Positions 1 through 11,130 of a DNA stretch of 64,000 bases are shown piece after piece; position 1 is the first letter of the stretch, and each line of letters starts with the position of its first letter. A program made the translations under genes and the position numbers. Under the pieces are notes generated by a model. The model saw only the letters and a program-made list of their open reading frames with translations. It ran no database searches and had not been told where the DNA came from. The stretch is taken from contig CM067070.1 of NCBI GenBank assembly GCA_033980235.1, positions 31,013,094 through 31,077,093 on the forward strand, written 5' to 3'. The DNA is from Diadema setosum (Eukaryota > Echinodermata > Echinoidea > Diadematoida > Diadematidae).

Positions 1-935
1 TTGACGTTCGGAAATGAATAACAATAATAATCATCTTCGTACGATGATGGTCGGGTGTTTGCTTTTACTTTCGAAAGTAAATAGCAATAACATTCGGCTC
101 CAGAAGATGCTAAAATAAATGTCAGATGATTGTTTTTACGTTCGGAAGTGAATAGCAGTAAAATTCTTCTCCATACGATGCTAAATAACTGTCGGATGTT
201 TGCTTTTAAATTTCGAAATGAATAACAGTAACATTTAGCTGCGTTTGATGGTAAAGTTAATGTTTGATATTTGCTTTAACGTTCGGAAATGAATAACAAT
301 AGTATTCAACTCCGTCCGATGATAAAATGAATGTCTTATGTTTGCTTTTATGTTCGAAAGTAAATAGCAATAACATTCAGCTCCGGAAGATGCTAAAATA
401 AATGTTGAATGTTTGCTTTGGCGTTCGGAAATGAATAACTATAGTAATCAACTCAGTACGATGATGAAATAATTGCCGAAAGTTCGCTTTTACGTTCGAA
501 AGTAAATAGCATGTAACATTCGACTCCTGAAGATGCCAAAATAAATGTCAGATGATTCATTTCACTTTCGGAAGTGGACAGCAGTAACATTCGGCTCCTT
601 ACGATCATAAAATAAATGTCGGGTGTTTGCTTTTGAATTTGGAGATCGAATAACGGTAATATTCTGCTCCGTACGATGCTAAAATGATTGGAAATGATTA
701 ACGGTATCAATCGGCTCGATATTTTAGATGATGAAATAAAAAGCGGATGTTTGCTTTCACGTTCGGAAATGAATAAGGATGATATTCAGCTCCGTAAGAT
801 CCTAGAATGAATGTCGGTTGCTTGTTTTTACATTTGAAAATGATTAACGGCAACATTCGGCTCCGGAAGGTGTTAAAATACTTGTAAATGGTGGATGATT
901 GCTTTTACAATCAGAAATAAATAACGGTAACTTTC
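1..935. repeat. 71-bp satellite array
   Basis: About 13 degenerate head-to-tail units of roughly 71-72 bp. Each unit carries a TTTGCTTTTACGTTCGGAAA-like box, then GAATAACAGTAACATT, CGGCTCCGTACGATGC and TAAAATAAATGTCGG. The GCTTTTA boxes recur near 62, 131, 201, 272, 342, 413, 485, 557, 628, 751, 821 and 899. The 628-751 gap shows a partial extra unit. The array runs off the left edge. The small frames inside are by-products of the repeat. Confidence 0.9.
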
Positions 936-1850
936 GGACCGAACGTAGGACCGATTTAGTTTTGCTTGGTTTTTTTTTTTTTTTTTTTTTTTTCGGGCCA
1001 CCAAAAAATAAAAATCAATCATTTTGGGGCCACCAAAATAAAAGTTATAGTGTGGAGCCCTGGCCTGCATCAATGTGGATAAAGTGTCTTGCTCAAGGGC
1101 AAATATCGGGCACACCGCTCCAGCTCTCGGCTCCAGAGTAGACAACATACAATGTACATTATACATAAATGTACGTGTGGTGTAACTTTAAGTCGATTTT
1201 TTTCGACTTACGTACAAGTCGAAACTCGCCTAAGTCGATGTGTTTTGCTCAGTCCCGAGAAGATCGACTTATGCGAGTTTAACTGTACATCATAGTATTG
1301 TATGTCTATGCCAGAAGCCTTTAATTATCTGCATGAGCAGAAATTGAATTGACTTGATTTGACAGAGATACAAGAGATGGGATTAGATACGACTCAGTGC
1401 TCAAACTTTACCTACAATTACTACAGCAGAATAGCAGGTCTCATGCACATTGGATTTACCATAGGAAACTTACATGTCCATGTATGTTACTTTAATGCTC
1501 CATGTGTTTTCCCCAGACAATGACAACTGCAATGTATGAACAAAATATAATTTGATCTATCAAAGTAAATTTGAGGCTAGAATGGCATTTTGCTTGTCAC
1601 CATTTGTTATTTGAGAGCAGCAGTCAAGTTCTACTCCTAACAACAATGCCCAATGTGCTGTCTGCTAATAATGTGACTGGGTTTGGTATGGTATTAGCTC
1701 CTGTTATATTTCTCTACCTGCAGCAGATGGACCAAAGTATGATTACATGTATATAAGGTGTCCATTTACCAAAATGTTTGCTAACTCAATCACAAATATA
1801 TGGTGTTGTATGCTGGTACCCTACAGTGAGATAGCAGTACATTGTACGTG
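936..1850. other. Intergenic, poly-T and no recognisable gene
   Basis: Contains a T-run (about 970-993) and ordinary AT-rich sequence. No frame shows a domain or paired splice signals that I can support. Confidence 0.5.
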
Positions 1851-2150
1851 TACAGTGCTCTCCAGTTATAGCGAACACGGTTATAACAAAATAAAAATCC
1901 AGGGCCCCATTTCATAAAACTTGTCATCAGTGACAAGTTGAAATCCTTGCATTTGATTGGCTGAGAGCAAATTTGTCATAGAAATGTGGCAGTTGTCACT
2001 GATAACAAGTTTTATGAAACGGGCCCCAGGTCTCAAAATTATCGGGTCTACTTTTTTTTTTCTTTTTTTGATTGATTGTAACGAAATTTTGATATAGCAA
2101 AAGAAATCTGCCGGTCCCGAGGACTTCGTTATAACGGGAGTCCACTGTAT
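1851..2150. mobile_element. TTATAACG MITE, copy 1, interrupted
   Basis: Left end TACAGTGCTCTCCAGTTATA and right end CGTTATAACGGGAGTCCACTGTA form the terminal inverted repeat shared with copies at 2758 and 8523. Interior sequence with AAATCTGCCGGTCCCGAGGA is also shared with copy 3. A second element is inserted at 1903-2025. Confidence 0.75.
1903..2025. mobile_element. Hairpin element nested in MITE copy 1
   Basis: Ends are near-perfect inverted repeats: GGCCCCATTTCATAAAACTT on the left and GTTTTATGAAACGGGCC on the right, continuing inward through TGTCATCAGTGACAA and TTGTCACTGATAACA. CCAG flanks both sides, a possible 4-bp target duplication. Its position inside the older element is clear by comparison with the uninterrupted copies. 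Confidence 0.7.
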
Positions 2151-2757
2151 TTTGAATGACTTTCTGATTATCTTTCTACCGCACATTCAACCAAGAACAA
2201 ACTTCACTTAAAATTTGATTCATACATTATTTGGTACACATGTAGGATACTTGTGTTGCCGTGATTACATAATGCGCCTTGAGTTGGGTAATTCAGTGAT
2301 AATCTCACTATGTACATACGTACTTATAAGGACAAACGTATTTGTTCAGGTTAACATGTCGCATCAGACCTAGGGAAACACCCACATTGTGAAAGCTAGT
2401 CCACAAGAAAGACGTTAAGTTCTGCACACGTGTATTCAATTCTTGGGAGATGAGCAGCACGTTGAGCAGACTTTCTACACCGTTTATCTTGTGTGATCCA
2501 GAAATTCAAAGACTTGTTAATCTATCTGTATGGGTGATGTATAGATTCAGTCGAGGAAAAAATAAAGAAATGTCACATCCGTGTGTATGACTACTTATAC
2601 TTGTTACATTAAGCATAAAAACTTATTGGAAGTGTCTTCGCCTTGAAATATGAAATAAAATGAAATCATAACCATGATTACACCAGAAGTTGGCGCCCTG
2701 ATGGTTAAGACGTGTACACGTAGTTAAGCTGATGCCCCCACACTGTACCAGGTATTA

Positions 2758-2952
2758 TACAGTGCACTCCCGTTATAACGAACACTGTTATAACGAATTT
2801 CCGGTTACAACGAAGTAAAATTTCAGGTCGCAACATTATCTACTGTACGGTATGCATTTTTATTGTTGATTTGTTCGGTTATAACGAAATTACGATATGA
2901 CGAAAGAAAAGTGTCTGTCACGAGGACTTCGTTATAACGGGTGTCCACTGTA
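2758..2952. mobile_element. TTATAACG MITE, copy 2
   Basis: 195 bp. Left end TACAGTGCACTCCCGTTATA and right end CGTTATAACGGGTGTCCACTGTA are inverted repeats. The interior also has paired GTTATAACGAA motifs. No coding capacity. Confidence 0.8.
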
Positions 2953-3060
2953 TTTATGTATGGCTTGTGGAAATCATCAAAAAGACTCCTGTGCTCGTGC
3001 ACGAATACAGTACCTGTCGTAGCCTCGCTCTCCTTTTATCTGTGTGAACAGAGATGGAGA

Positions 3061-3075
3061 GGGGGGGGGGGGGGG
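3061..3075. repeat. Poly-G tract
   Basis: About 15 consecutive G in a purine-rich stretch; one of many G/C homopolymers in this window. Confidence 0.9.
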
Positions 3076-3438
3076 ATCACGGAGAGCTAAGGATATACAT
3101 GTACAGTAATAAGTATACATAGAAGGATAGAGAGATAACACATAAAAATTATGTGGATTATATACCATTGCCACCGCGATGATGTTTGTACATAATTTCA
3201 TCATCACTTCTGCGTTAGCGTGGTTTGGTTTTGATTTAATTATGTTAAATTACATTGCCACCAATGAAACACTTATGACGTAGTAAACTCCCATCATTAA
3301 AGGGCTGGGCGAACACGCTGCTGTTACTCCAACTTCAATTGGACATGTATACGATTGGTACACTTTATTTGCAGTAGCCTACATGTACATGGACATGTGT
3401 TACTCGTATTCTGCCGAAATGCTCAGTGTTATATTAAA

Positions 3439-3705
3439 TGGGTTAGTCAAATACCTGTTTAATAGTGATTGGCTAAACACAGTCGCGTGATGGAGGCACA
3501 TTGGTTATGTTCGCCCATGGGCAGAAAATTTTTGTAATGTTCTCCCATGAGAAAACATTTTCACGTAACAAACAATGACAAACGATTGAACGATCATATT
3601 TTTCACGCAATCGATATGATAAATTTGCCTATTCCATACAATGTGAAAAAGCAGATGACTGATTGTTGTAATGCGTACGAAAGTGTGATAATTTGACTAA
3701 CCCAT
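3439..3705. mobile_element. MITE-like element with 15-bp inverted ends
   Basis: ATGGGTTAGTCAAAT at 3439 and ATTTGACTAACCCAT ending at 3705 are perfect inverted repeats flanking about 240 bp of non-coding sequence. Confidence 0.65.
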
Positions 3706-3717
3706 ATGATAGAACAG

Positions 3718-3897
3718 ATGATGACATTTCTTGTTGGGAACATGTACCAAACGTTCCACCCTCGGGCTTTGATATGCTATTTTGGGAGGTTATAAGTCCC
3801 TCGACTTCGTCTCGGGACTTATAACCTCCCTCAATAGCATTTCAAACCCTTCTGGTGGAACATTCGGTATGTTCCCTCCCCCGCCAGTCATCATGTC
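3718..3897. repeat. 180-bp near-perfect hairpin
   Basis: The two halves fold around a centre at about 3807 (CGACTTCGTCTCG). GGGAGGTTATAAGTCCC pairs with GGGACTTATAACCTCCC, and GGAACATGTACCAAACGTTCCACC pairs imperfectly with the right arm. The outer ends GATGACAT and GTCATCAT also pair. A foldback element or an inverted duplication. Confidence 0.8.
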
Positions 3898-4071
3898 TTT
3901 ATATCATGATATCGTAGCTATACTACAAATTGTATTACCTTTCTTTTGTTAGTTTGTTTTCCTCTCACTGTTCACATTCTGGGCCACCATCAATCTCCCT
4001 CTTAACTACCGACAGGGGGAGAATCTATAAATACATTGAATAATACACGTTTCATCAAAGCAATAAATTGA

Positions 4072-4152
4072 CACACACACATACACACACACACCAGTGG
4101 CGGATCCAGAGGGGGTATCCGCCCCTGCACACACACACATACACACACACGC
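4072..4152. repeat. (CA)n microsatellites
   Basis: Two ACACAC stretches separated by a short unique segment. Confidence 0.85.
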
Positions 4153-4199
4153 GTCAGTGGATACGAGACTAAACATGCAATATATACAAATGTCAAATA

Positions 4200-6607
4200 C
4201 ATTTGTGTCCGTTTAACCTTTAAATTTATTTGCGAATCAAAATTCCATATGTACAGTGTACACTGATTTTGCTTACAATTCGAGGTCCTTATAAAGGAAG
4301 AATGTGTAAGTTATCAACGCGTCTTCCGACTGTAGTACTACGTGCGATAACTTTAAAACATTTCATAACATTCTGAAGTTCATGTAATTATTGTGCAATT
4401 TACACCAAGACATCGTGCTTAGAGCAAAAAGCTGCCGACTCTCGGCTTTTACATTTTCTACACTTTTTAATACATGTATACAAAAGTAATGCCCTTTTCT
4501 TTCGTTCTTTTTCTTTTTTGGTATGCAATGAATACCAAGAAGAATATTTCAATGTATATACAACTGTTCTGATTTTGCTCTACACTAATGAGACACGCGA
4601 AAAGAAAAGAAAAAGCAAACATAGCAACATACACACTAATTGTACAAAAAAAGACAACAAAACTCGGCGCTTCGAATGCCCATCGTGTAGATCAAACAGA
4701 CTAACAAGGACTGTAGTGTACTGTGTAATCCTATCAACAACAACAGCAACTTTGTCAAGTAGTTGCTCAAACGAAATGACTGCTGTACAAAACTATATGT
4801 ATATAGGCCCGATTAGTTGCGCAATATGCAAACGGGTTTTGCAATGTGTTACAAAATGCAATACCCTTGCGAAACTATGTTGAAATAACATGCATGTCTA
4901 GCCAACAGCCGACGCAAAGGATAAGGCTTGGTTGGGTGGGCGTGGTTGAATGTGGCCTCGTTCAGTTTCCACAGCCAACTCAAGATTTGGCTAGCTACAC
5001 AGTCCGACACATTGCTACCCTATTCATCGTTAAGCTCACTGCCAAGTGCAAATCAAATGCTGCAACTAGGGAGTTTTGGTACGTCTCTGCATAAATTGTT
5101 TTTGTCTATTCCATCATTGCCGACTTTTGCTTCACCGCCCTACGTGCGCACGATTAATGAGTTATCACTGTTTTGATGTACTCCTAGAATGGAACAGCAG
5201 GCGGTGCTATCTAAAGGCAGTGTTTCTTTACGTGTTACCAGCAACAACTGTAACACCCAAATACGCTAAAACCACATACATTTGGCTTGCGATATTTCGA
5301 TCAGGCTTCCTGTTTTTGCGTGTAAAAAAAAAAAAAAACAAACAAACAAAAACAAACCAAAAAAACAAAACAAAACAACCAGAAAACCTCAAGAACTTCT
5401 TCAGAATACACGCTGCTCCCTCCCAAGACTATCGACTGAAACACGCATCAACGCAATGCATCGCTTTAATAATGTGAATGTACGTTCTTATGTGAAGGTG
5501 ATAGGACGTATGTGTCCTGCCATTCATTTACAGTTAAGGAGATTTTCTCCCGATTTGGTGGTTGCGAAACGCCACTTAAATCAATTTCAATGCGATTTTG
5601 GGAAAAAATAAAATAAACAGAAATCCAATCAAAACACACCTGTTTTGCATAGTCTAATATGCCGGATTAGAAAAAAAAAATCACAGCAAAATACAGTACA
5701 AACAACAACAACTAATTAATAATAATGCAATCCAAATTAACACAACGATAATATTTACCTAAATCAGTCTGAGATCTTTTGTCAGGCAGCGACGTCTTTA
5801 CCTAGAAACCTGCCCATCAAGATCCGCATTGAAATCATGTGAATATGTTGCAATGTCATTTGGCATAATAATCATGTCTTACGAAGACTAAACATCGTAT
5901 CTGATAGTGATAATCATATGTCGCGATGTTTGAATACCAGGAATAGACGGAGGAACAGCAGATAAAGAAGAAAATAACATGAAGGAGGAGAATGAGAAGA
6001 AAAAAGGAGGATATGAAGGAGGAAAAGAAGTTGAAACAAAAGCAGAAGAAGGAGAAGAAGAAAAGGCAAATAAGAAAGAATCAGATATTATATCAAAGTA
6101 CATAAAATAGTCATAATCTTAACCGAAAGGCTTTACACCATGGTCCATGATTGGGCATGAAAAGCTCCTCTGGAAACTGCAGCAGGCATTGTAGGCCTAT
6201 GTCGTTGCCTAGTAGCATCATGGGTACAACATGTACATGTATTTTGAAGACAGGCGTGAGGAATTTCCGCGAAAGCTTACAAGGCATACTATACTATGTA
6301 CATCCCGTAAACATAGTAATATTCTCGATATTTTGAATTTTGCATGTTACGTCACTTCTGACTTTGATACACTGTACTAAAACCCTATGTTATATTTTTG
6401 GAACCCACATCCTACAAGCTTTGCTTTTTAGTGGGTTCCTCATATTACACGTTAATTATAATCATTATGTCCTTATACATTTGTGCATTATTGGTTCAAA
6501 CTGACCACTGTGTGAAAAAAACTTTTCTGCTTCATATCAAATGGAATATAAAACTTGTACGAAATGTGGAATATGGAACGTGAATAAAAAAAATCTATTC
6601 AGTAACT

Positions 6608-6646
<39 letters not shown>

Positions 6647-7140
6647 TGGCAAATGCCGAAAGAATGTGAGTAAGCCTGCAGAAATATAGACAATAATTAA
6701 AAGAAACAAGCATGTTTATTTTCGAAAGACGGAACCACTTCGGCAAAGAAAACCAGGACCAAAACGCGAAGCAACAATCATGCTGGCATGGCAGGCTTTG
6801 GACAACTCAGATGCAGTCAGAGTTTGTACAGTAACAGAAAAACAGGCACGAGTAAAAATATAAAATTTGAAAAAATTGATAAGAAAACGGGAACAAAAGA
6901 AAATAGAATAAACTTGGTACAAGGATCGTAGTTCGCACCACAAAATTGTAGATACATGTTAATTCATGGTCCTATTATTCATAGGCCTTGTCAATTTCAT
7001 CGTATATAGTAAACACCACAAACTTCTACATTGGGCCTACACGTGTACGATAATCCGATCATTCATAGGCAATGCAGTGTAATAATCTTGCCTCTAGCTG
7101 CATGATACACTGGACTTGTGGGTAAACATTTAAAGCACCT
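4200..7140. other. Intergenic, simple repeats only
   Basis: Holds an A-rich AAAC tract (about 5325-5390), a purine-rich GAA/GGA stretch (about 5950-6075) and a 30-base poly-A (about 6611-6640). Open frames here are short and low-complexity, and I cannot support a gene. Confidence 0.5.
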
Positions 7141-7150
7141 ACAGTATTAA

Positions 7151-7952
7151 CCCTATTCTAACTGGGCTATTTGAGACCAAGTTTTCACTGAGGGGGGTCA
7201 ATTTGACCCCCCCCCCCCCCCCCCTTCAGATCTCGGCCACCGATCACGCGATCGCCGCGAAATTTTGCCTGAAGATAGAGCTGGATGTCAACTACAAGAT
7301 TACATTGTCACACAATAGAAAAATATTGCCTTTCTATTTTTAATAAATTAATTATGCAAATTTGTGCATGAAATCATATTTTCACCTATAACTCCATTAA
7401 AAAGACTGGAGGATTGCTAAATTTTTGTGTCAGAATTCCTCAAGACACATCAAACAATTTTTGTGTAAAAAAATAGCTCAATTGAAATTAATTTCTTTTG
7501 TTTTTCATTGTTTTGTTAATTTCTTTTGTATTTTATTGTTTTTTTCAACCTTTTGTTTTCTATTGTTTTTTTGCCAAAACTTGTTGCAGGCACTTTTTCA
7601 GGCTTATCTACACTAGAATCGATTAATTTCAATGGTTAAAAGTTGAAATAATCTAATTTATATCAATTTAACCAAAAAACACAATTTGCATTGGATTTGC
7701 ACACGATATCATGAATTTGAGCTGTTTTTTGGTTGACATGCATATGCAAAACATTACGTAACTTCAAAACGGTGTACGCGGACGTCGCAAATTTGGTCTC
7801 AAAATATGCGGGAGACTTCAATGAAAAATGTCGTGAAACGACGTGGCAAAAGCTTTGCACGTTGCGAAATCGTGGCGCGAAGCGTCGAGGGGGGGGGGGG
7901 TCAATTTGACCCCTCCCCCCCCCCCCCCCCCCCCCCCCCAGTTAGAATAGGG
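7151..7952. mobile_element. piggyBac-type MITE with TTAA duplication
   Basis: Perfect terminal inverted repeats CCCTATTCTAACTGGG and CCCAGTTAGAATAGGG are flanked on both sides by TTAA (7147-7150 and 7953-7956). TTAA target duplication with CCC-starting ends is the hallmark of piggyBac transposons. Sub-terminal GGTCAATTTGACC blocks next to poly-C/G tracts occur at both ends. The 802-bp interior is AT-rich and encodes no transposase, so it is non-autonomous. Confidence 0.85.
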
Positions 7953-8522
7953 TTAAGGGTTGTGCGCGCATAAAGGGAGCAAAAAGATTTGACGGTGCGT
8001 TTTAAACTTGAAGAAAAAAAAATCCTAGCACTCAATGCTACATTGCGCATAAAGACGATGAAAAATATAACCCATTTAAGTAATCATCGTCATTTAACAG
8101 TTGTCATCAAAGGGGAGAGAATCGGGATGACGAGCAAAATCCTTCTTGAATGATTTCTCTCGTCACTAAGGTAACCAATATCCATACAACATTCCTTCGT
8201 AATGATTTTCATAGAAAAAGTGGCAATAGCAATACTCGTAAGTACTTTCAATTGGCCGTTCAGTGTATCATTTCTATTGCATTTCTGTAAAGAAGTAGGC
8301 ACAAGACGTTAAAACAAAGACATCAAACAATACCACGATTTTGATACACTGCATTCATTTCTTCTCTCTGTAGCGTAATTTTGTGAGAGGACAATTACCC
8401 ACAGGGATACCAAATAACGTAGGAATTTTTCACTGAGAGGAGATACTAGGTACTTTATATATCTGAACTCCTTCGATCTTCTTCATTAAATTTTTATACT
8501 GACGATCAAAACGTCATGTAAA

Positions 8523-8710
8523 CACTGCACTCCCGTTATAACGAAAACGTTTATAACGAAACTCGAGATACAACGAGGTATAAATTCAGGTCCAAAAATC
8601 GTTATCTATATATCTTTATTATACTTCATCATTCAGCCATAGCAAAATTTTGATATAGTGAAAGAAAAATGCCGGTCCCGAGGAATTTGTTATAACAGGA
8701 GTCGCATGTA
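8523..8710. mobile_element. TTATAACG MITE, copy 3
   Basis: Starts AACACTGCACTCCCGTTATA and ends GTTATAACAGGAGTCGCATGTA, with the same interior motifs as the other two copies (GTTATAACGAA, TTCAGGTCC, GCCGGTCCCGAGGA). Confidence 0.75.
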
Positions 8711-9471
8711 ATATTGTCCCTTTATGAAATCCCCACAACGTGAATGGCTACTCTGAAATAGTGTGCAGGGGAAACAAGTGGCAGAGGGTCGGCACAAAGT
8801 ATAACGTGTACATAGAAAAGGACTGCGAAGTCCTTTGTTTTATCTCATATAAGCTGAGCCATCCCTTAACATGTCAAATGAATTACTACTAAAAAAAGTA
8901 TTTTGCACACAAACGCCTACACACACTCGCATACACCATCGTGACATAAACTGCGAGAAATAAGTACATTGTCTGCCATATCCACTTCATAGAGACATGT
9001 CCTTATTAAGTTGTTTTGTTTTTTTCCCTGACGGAACACGAAAAGCAAGATTTTTTTTTCTCTCTTCAAGTCGGGGATATAATACTAGTAAACATACGGC
9101 AATCAAAAAAAGCGAATCGAACTTCAATAAAGACAGAAAAAAAAGAGTCAATTGAAATTTTGAATGCGGGGGATCAAGCAAAGTGGAAGCAGAGACTTCC
9201 TATCATTGTGTAATTCTGAGATTGATAATCCAGATATCTCTTGAGATATGGAATGCAGATTGATTATGATTTCTGTTGAAGTTATGCGCATACTAGTATT
9301 CAAGAGAAATTGGGGGGGGGGGGGGGGAGTCTGATCAGGTAATACATTGTTGTCTTACAGTACACTCTCTGGTAGAAAAAGAACATAATACGAAGGAAGG
9401 TTACAACACACTGAGGTATATGAACAAACAATAGTAAGCCCAATGGCAGCCAACGATAGTTAAAGAGTCAT
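8711..9471. other. Downstream flank of BCL3-like gene, probable 3'UTR
   Basis: Lies 3' of the minus-strand stop codon. Contains a poly-G tract (about 9311-9328) and AT-rich sequence. No clear AATAAA on the minus strand close to the stop, so the transcript end is not placed. Confidence 0.4.
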
Positions 9472-11130
9472 TTACAACAACTCCTTGCTGGATTTTTCGC
9501 TCTTCTTTCGCTTCCTCTTAGGTTCCGACTCGGCCATCGTAGCGAGTGCTTTCTTCTTCCACAGTTTCTTGGGATCAGTCACTTTCACTTTGCCGAGCTT
9601 CACCGAATCGCTCGACGTTCCCGTAAACTCAGGCGTCATTGGCGACAGGTTCGGCACCGACTTCGTCGGCGTCCTTGTTTTCTTTCTCGACTTCATCTTG
9701 AAGCTTTCGTCGATGACGAGACTAGGTTCGTCGTCCTCGTAGTCTGCGTGTCGGAGGGGCGGGGGTGGTTTATCGCCTTCCCGTTCAAGGACCGGCGGTG
9801 ATAAGGGGCGAGAGTGGGAAGAGGGGGTGGTGTCGCTAGTACTGCTCAGAACCGGGGTTGGGCTAATGGGTTCCGATTTGACTGTGGAATCTGCGTCGCA
9901 AGTCTGCGATGCTTGTCGGTGCGCGGCTGATTGTTTGATGCAGGCCGAGCCGATGGCGAGAATAGCAGAAGCTGCCTCTTCACGTTCCTGGTCGCTGGTG
10001 ACCTGCTCGGCCTTCTTCTCATGGCGAATCCCGAGGAAAGCGCCGCTGTTTTTGAATTGCAGCGACAGCATGCTCTTGCGGAGTTCGTTTTCACTCTCCA
10101 CTGTGGACAGTACTGTGGGCGTGGCTGGTTTTATCGCTGCCTCCGGGCATTGGAAGCTCGGCGCAGATTCGTTTCTCCTCGGAGAACCCTCGGCAGACTT
10201 CGGTTCCGGTTTGGGATCCCTCGGCAGTGGAAGATTGCTGATGTTGTTTACTTTCTTCTCACTGTCACCACTGGTATTAAGCAGCAATGCGCCGATATGA
10301 CCGTTGACACTGGGAACCACCGGTGCGTCCTTGTGGATAAGATAGGTATACTCCGTCTTTACCCTCCTGTCCTCCATCTTCACGTTGCTCGGGCTCCCTC
10401 CCGTGGGTGGAGAGACACGAGACACCCCTCTCTCGCTAGAGGGCACTACGTCTGGAGTCTGCCTGGGCTGGATGTTGACCATGACCGAATGTGGTGCAGG
10501 ATGAGACGTGGCGTGATTCGGGACTTTGCTCACGTCCTTCGACTTCACGACGGATGCCGTGGTGGACGCATTCACCTTCTCCTCTAGTTGAGTGAAGAAA
10601 GCATTCCGTTCGCTGGAAGCACTTCCTGCTTCCGCCTCCTTCTCGATTACCGATATCCTTCCTTCCCTGTCGACCCTCGATGGAATGAGCACGACCACCT
10701 TTTCGCTGTTCGTAGTCGGCGGTCCACCGTCTGATCTTCGCTGCTGGGACTCGCTTCGGAGCTCGTTGACGACTTTACGAAATTGTATCGAGTTTCGGAG
10801 CCGCTCTTGTGTCTGCTTGTGTATCGCGCGCTGACCGTCGGGCGACCGGCATCTCGCCCCGGCGTTGACGGAATCCTGTCGTGTCACTGAACGAGTCACC
10901 GTATAGACTTCGTTGGCGGGCCCTTTTAGCCGCTCCGTGGTCAAAGTGGTGACCGTTGAGGGCTTAGAAGCAGTGGACGATGCACTAGTTGTTGCTACTG
11001 AGGCTGGTCTGATCAGGTAAGCATCGTTGATTGGTATGGGTAGGTTTGGGGCCGGAGTAGCAGCGGAGGGTGACGATGTATCGTTTGGTTGCGGGCTGCC
11101 AGCTCCCAGGCCTCGGAGGAGAGTCGACAT
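9472..11130 (-). CDS. BCL3-like gene, C-terminal exon with stop
   Basis: 1659 bp: TCTTTGCAG acceptor, 552 codons and a TAA at 9472-9474. It opens with MSTLLRGLGAG, which corresponds to the RVIDILRGKA end of BCL3 repeat 7, so the initial Met is internal and not a start. The remainder is Ser/Thr/Pro-rich and looks disordered. It has psi-K-x-E motifs VKME, VKTE and VKSEPISP, SP/TP sites (RPLSPP, NLSPMTPEF), an acidic patch (YEDDEPSLVIDE) and a basic tail with KKLWKKK and PKRKRKKSEKSSKELL, a likely nuclear localisation signal. Long antisense frames across this exon are shadows of its GC-rich coding sequence. No AATAAA signal is evident in the next few hundred bases. Confidence 0.9.
   Translation of the reverse strand: MSTLLRGLGAGSPQPNDTSSPSAATPAPNLPIPINDAYLIRPASVATTSASSTASKPSTVTTLTTERLKGPANEVYTVTRSVTRQDSVNAGARCRSPDGQRAIHKQTQERLRNSIQFRKVVNELRSESQQRRSDGGPPTTNSEKVVVLIPSRVDREGRISVIEKEAEAGSASSERNAFFTQLEEKVNASTTASVVKSKDVSKVPNHATSHPAPHSVMVNIQPRQTPDVVPSSERGVSRVSPPTGGSPSNVKMEDRRVKTEYTYLIHKDAPVVPSVNGHIGALLLNTSGDSEKKVNNISNLPLPRDPKPEPKSAEGSPRRNESAPSFQCPEAAIKPATPTVLSTVESENELRKSMLSLQFKNSGAFLGIRHEKKAEQVTSDQEREEAASAILAIGSACIKQSAAHRQASQTCDADSTVKSEPISPTPVLSSTSDTTPSSHSRPLSPPVLEREGDKPPPPLRHADYEDDEPSLVIDESFKMKSRKKTRTPTKSVPNLSPMTPEFTGTSSDSVKLGKVKVTDPKKLWKKKALATMAESEPKRKRKKSEKSSKELL

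Noticed and set aside
9827..10587. Long plus-strand frames opposite the C-terminal exon
   Set aside because: Shadows of the GC-rich coding exon on the minus strand; no splice or start support and no recognisable domain.
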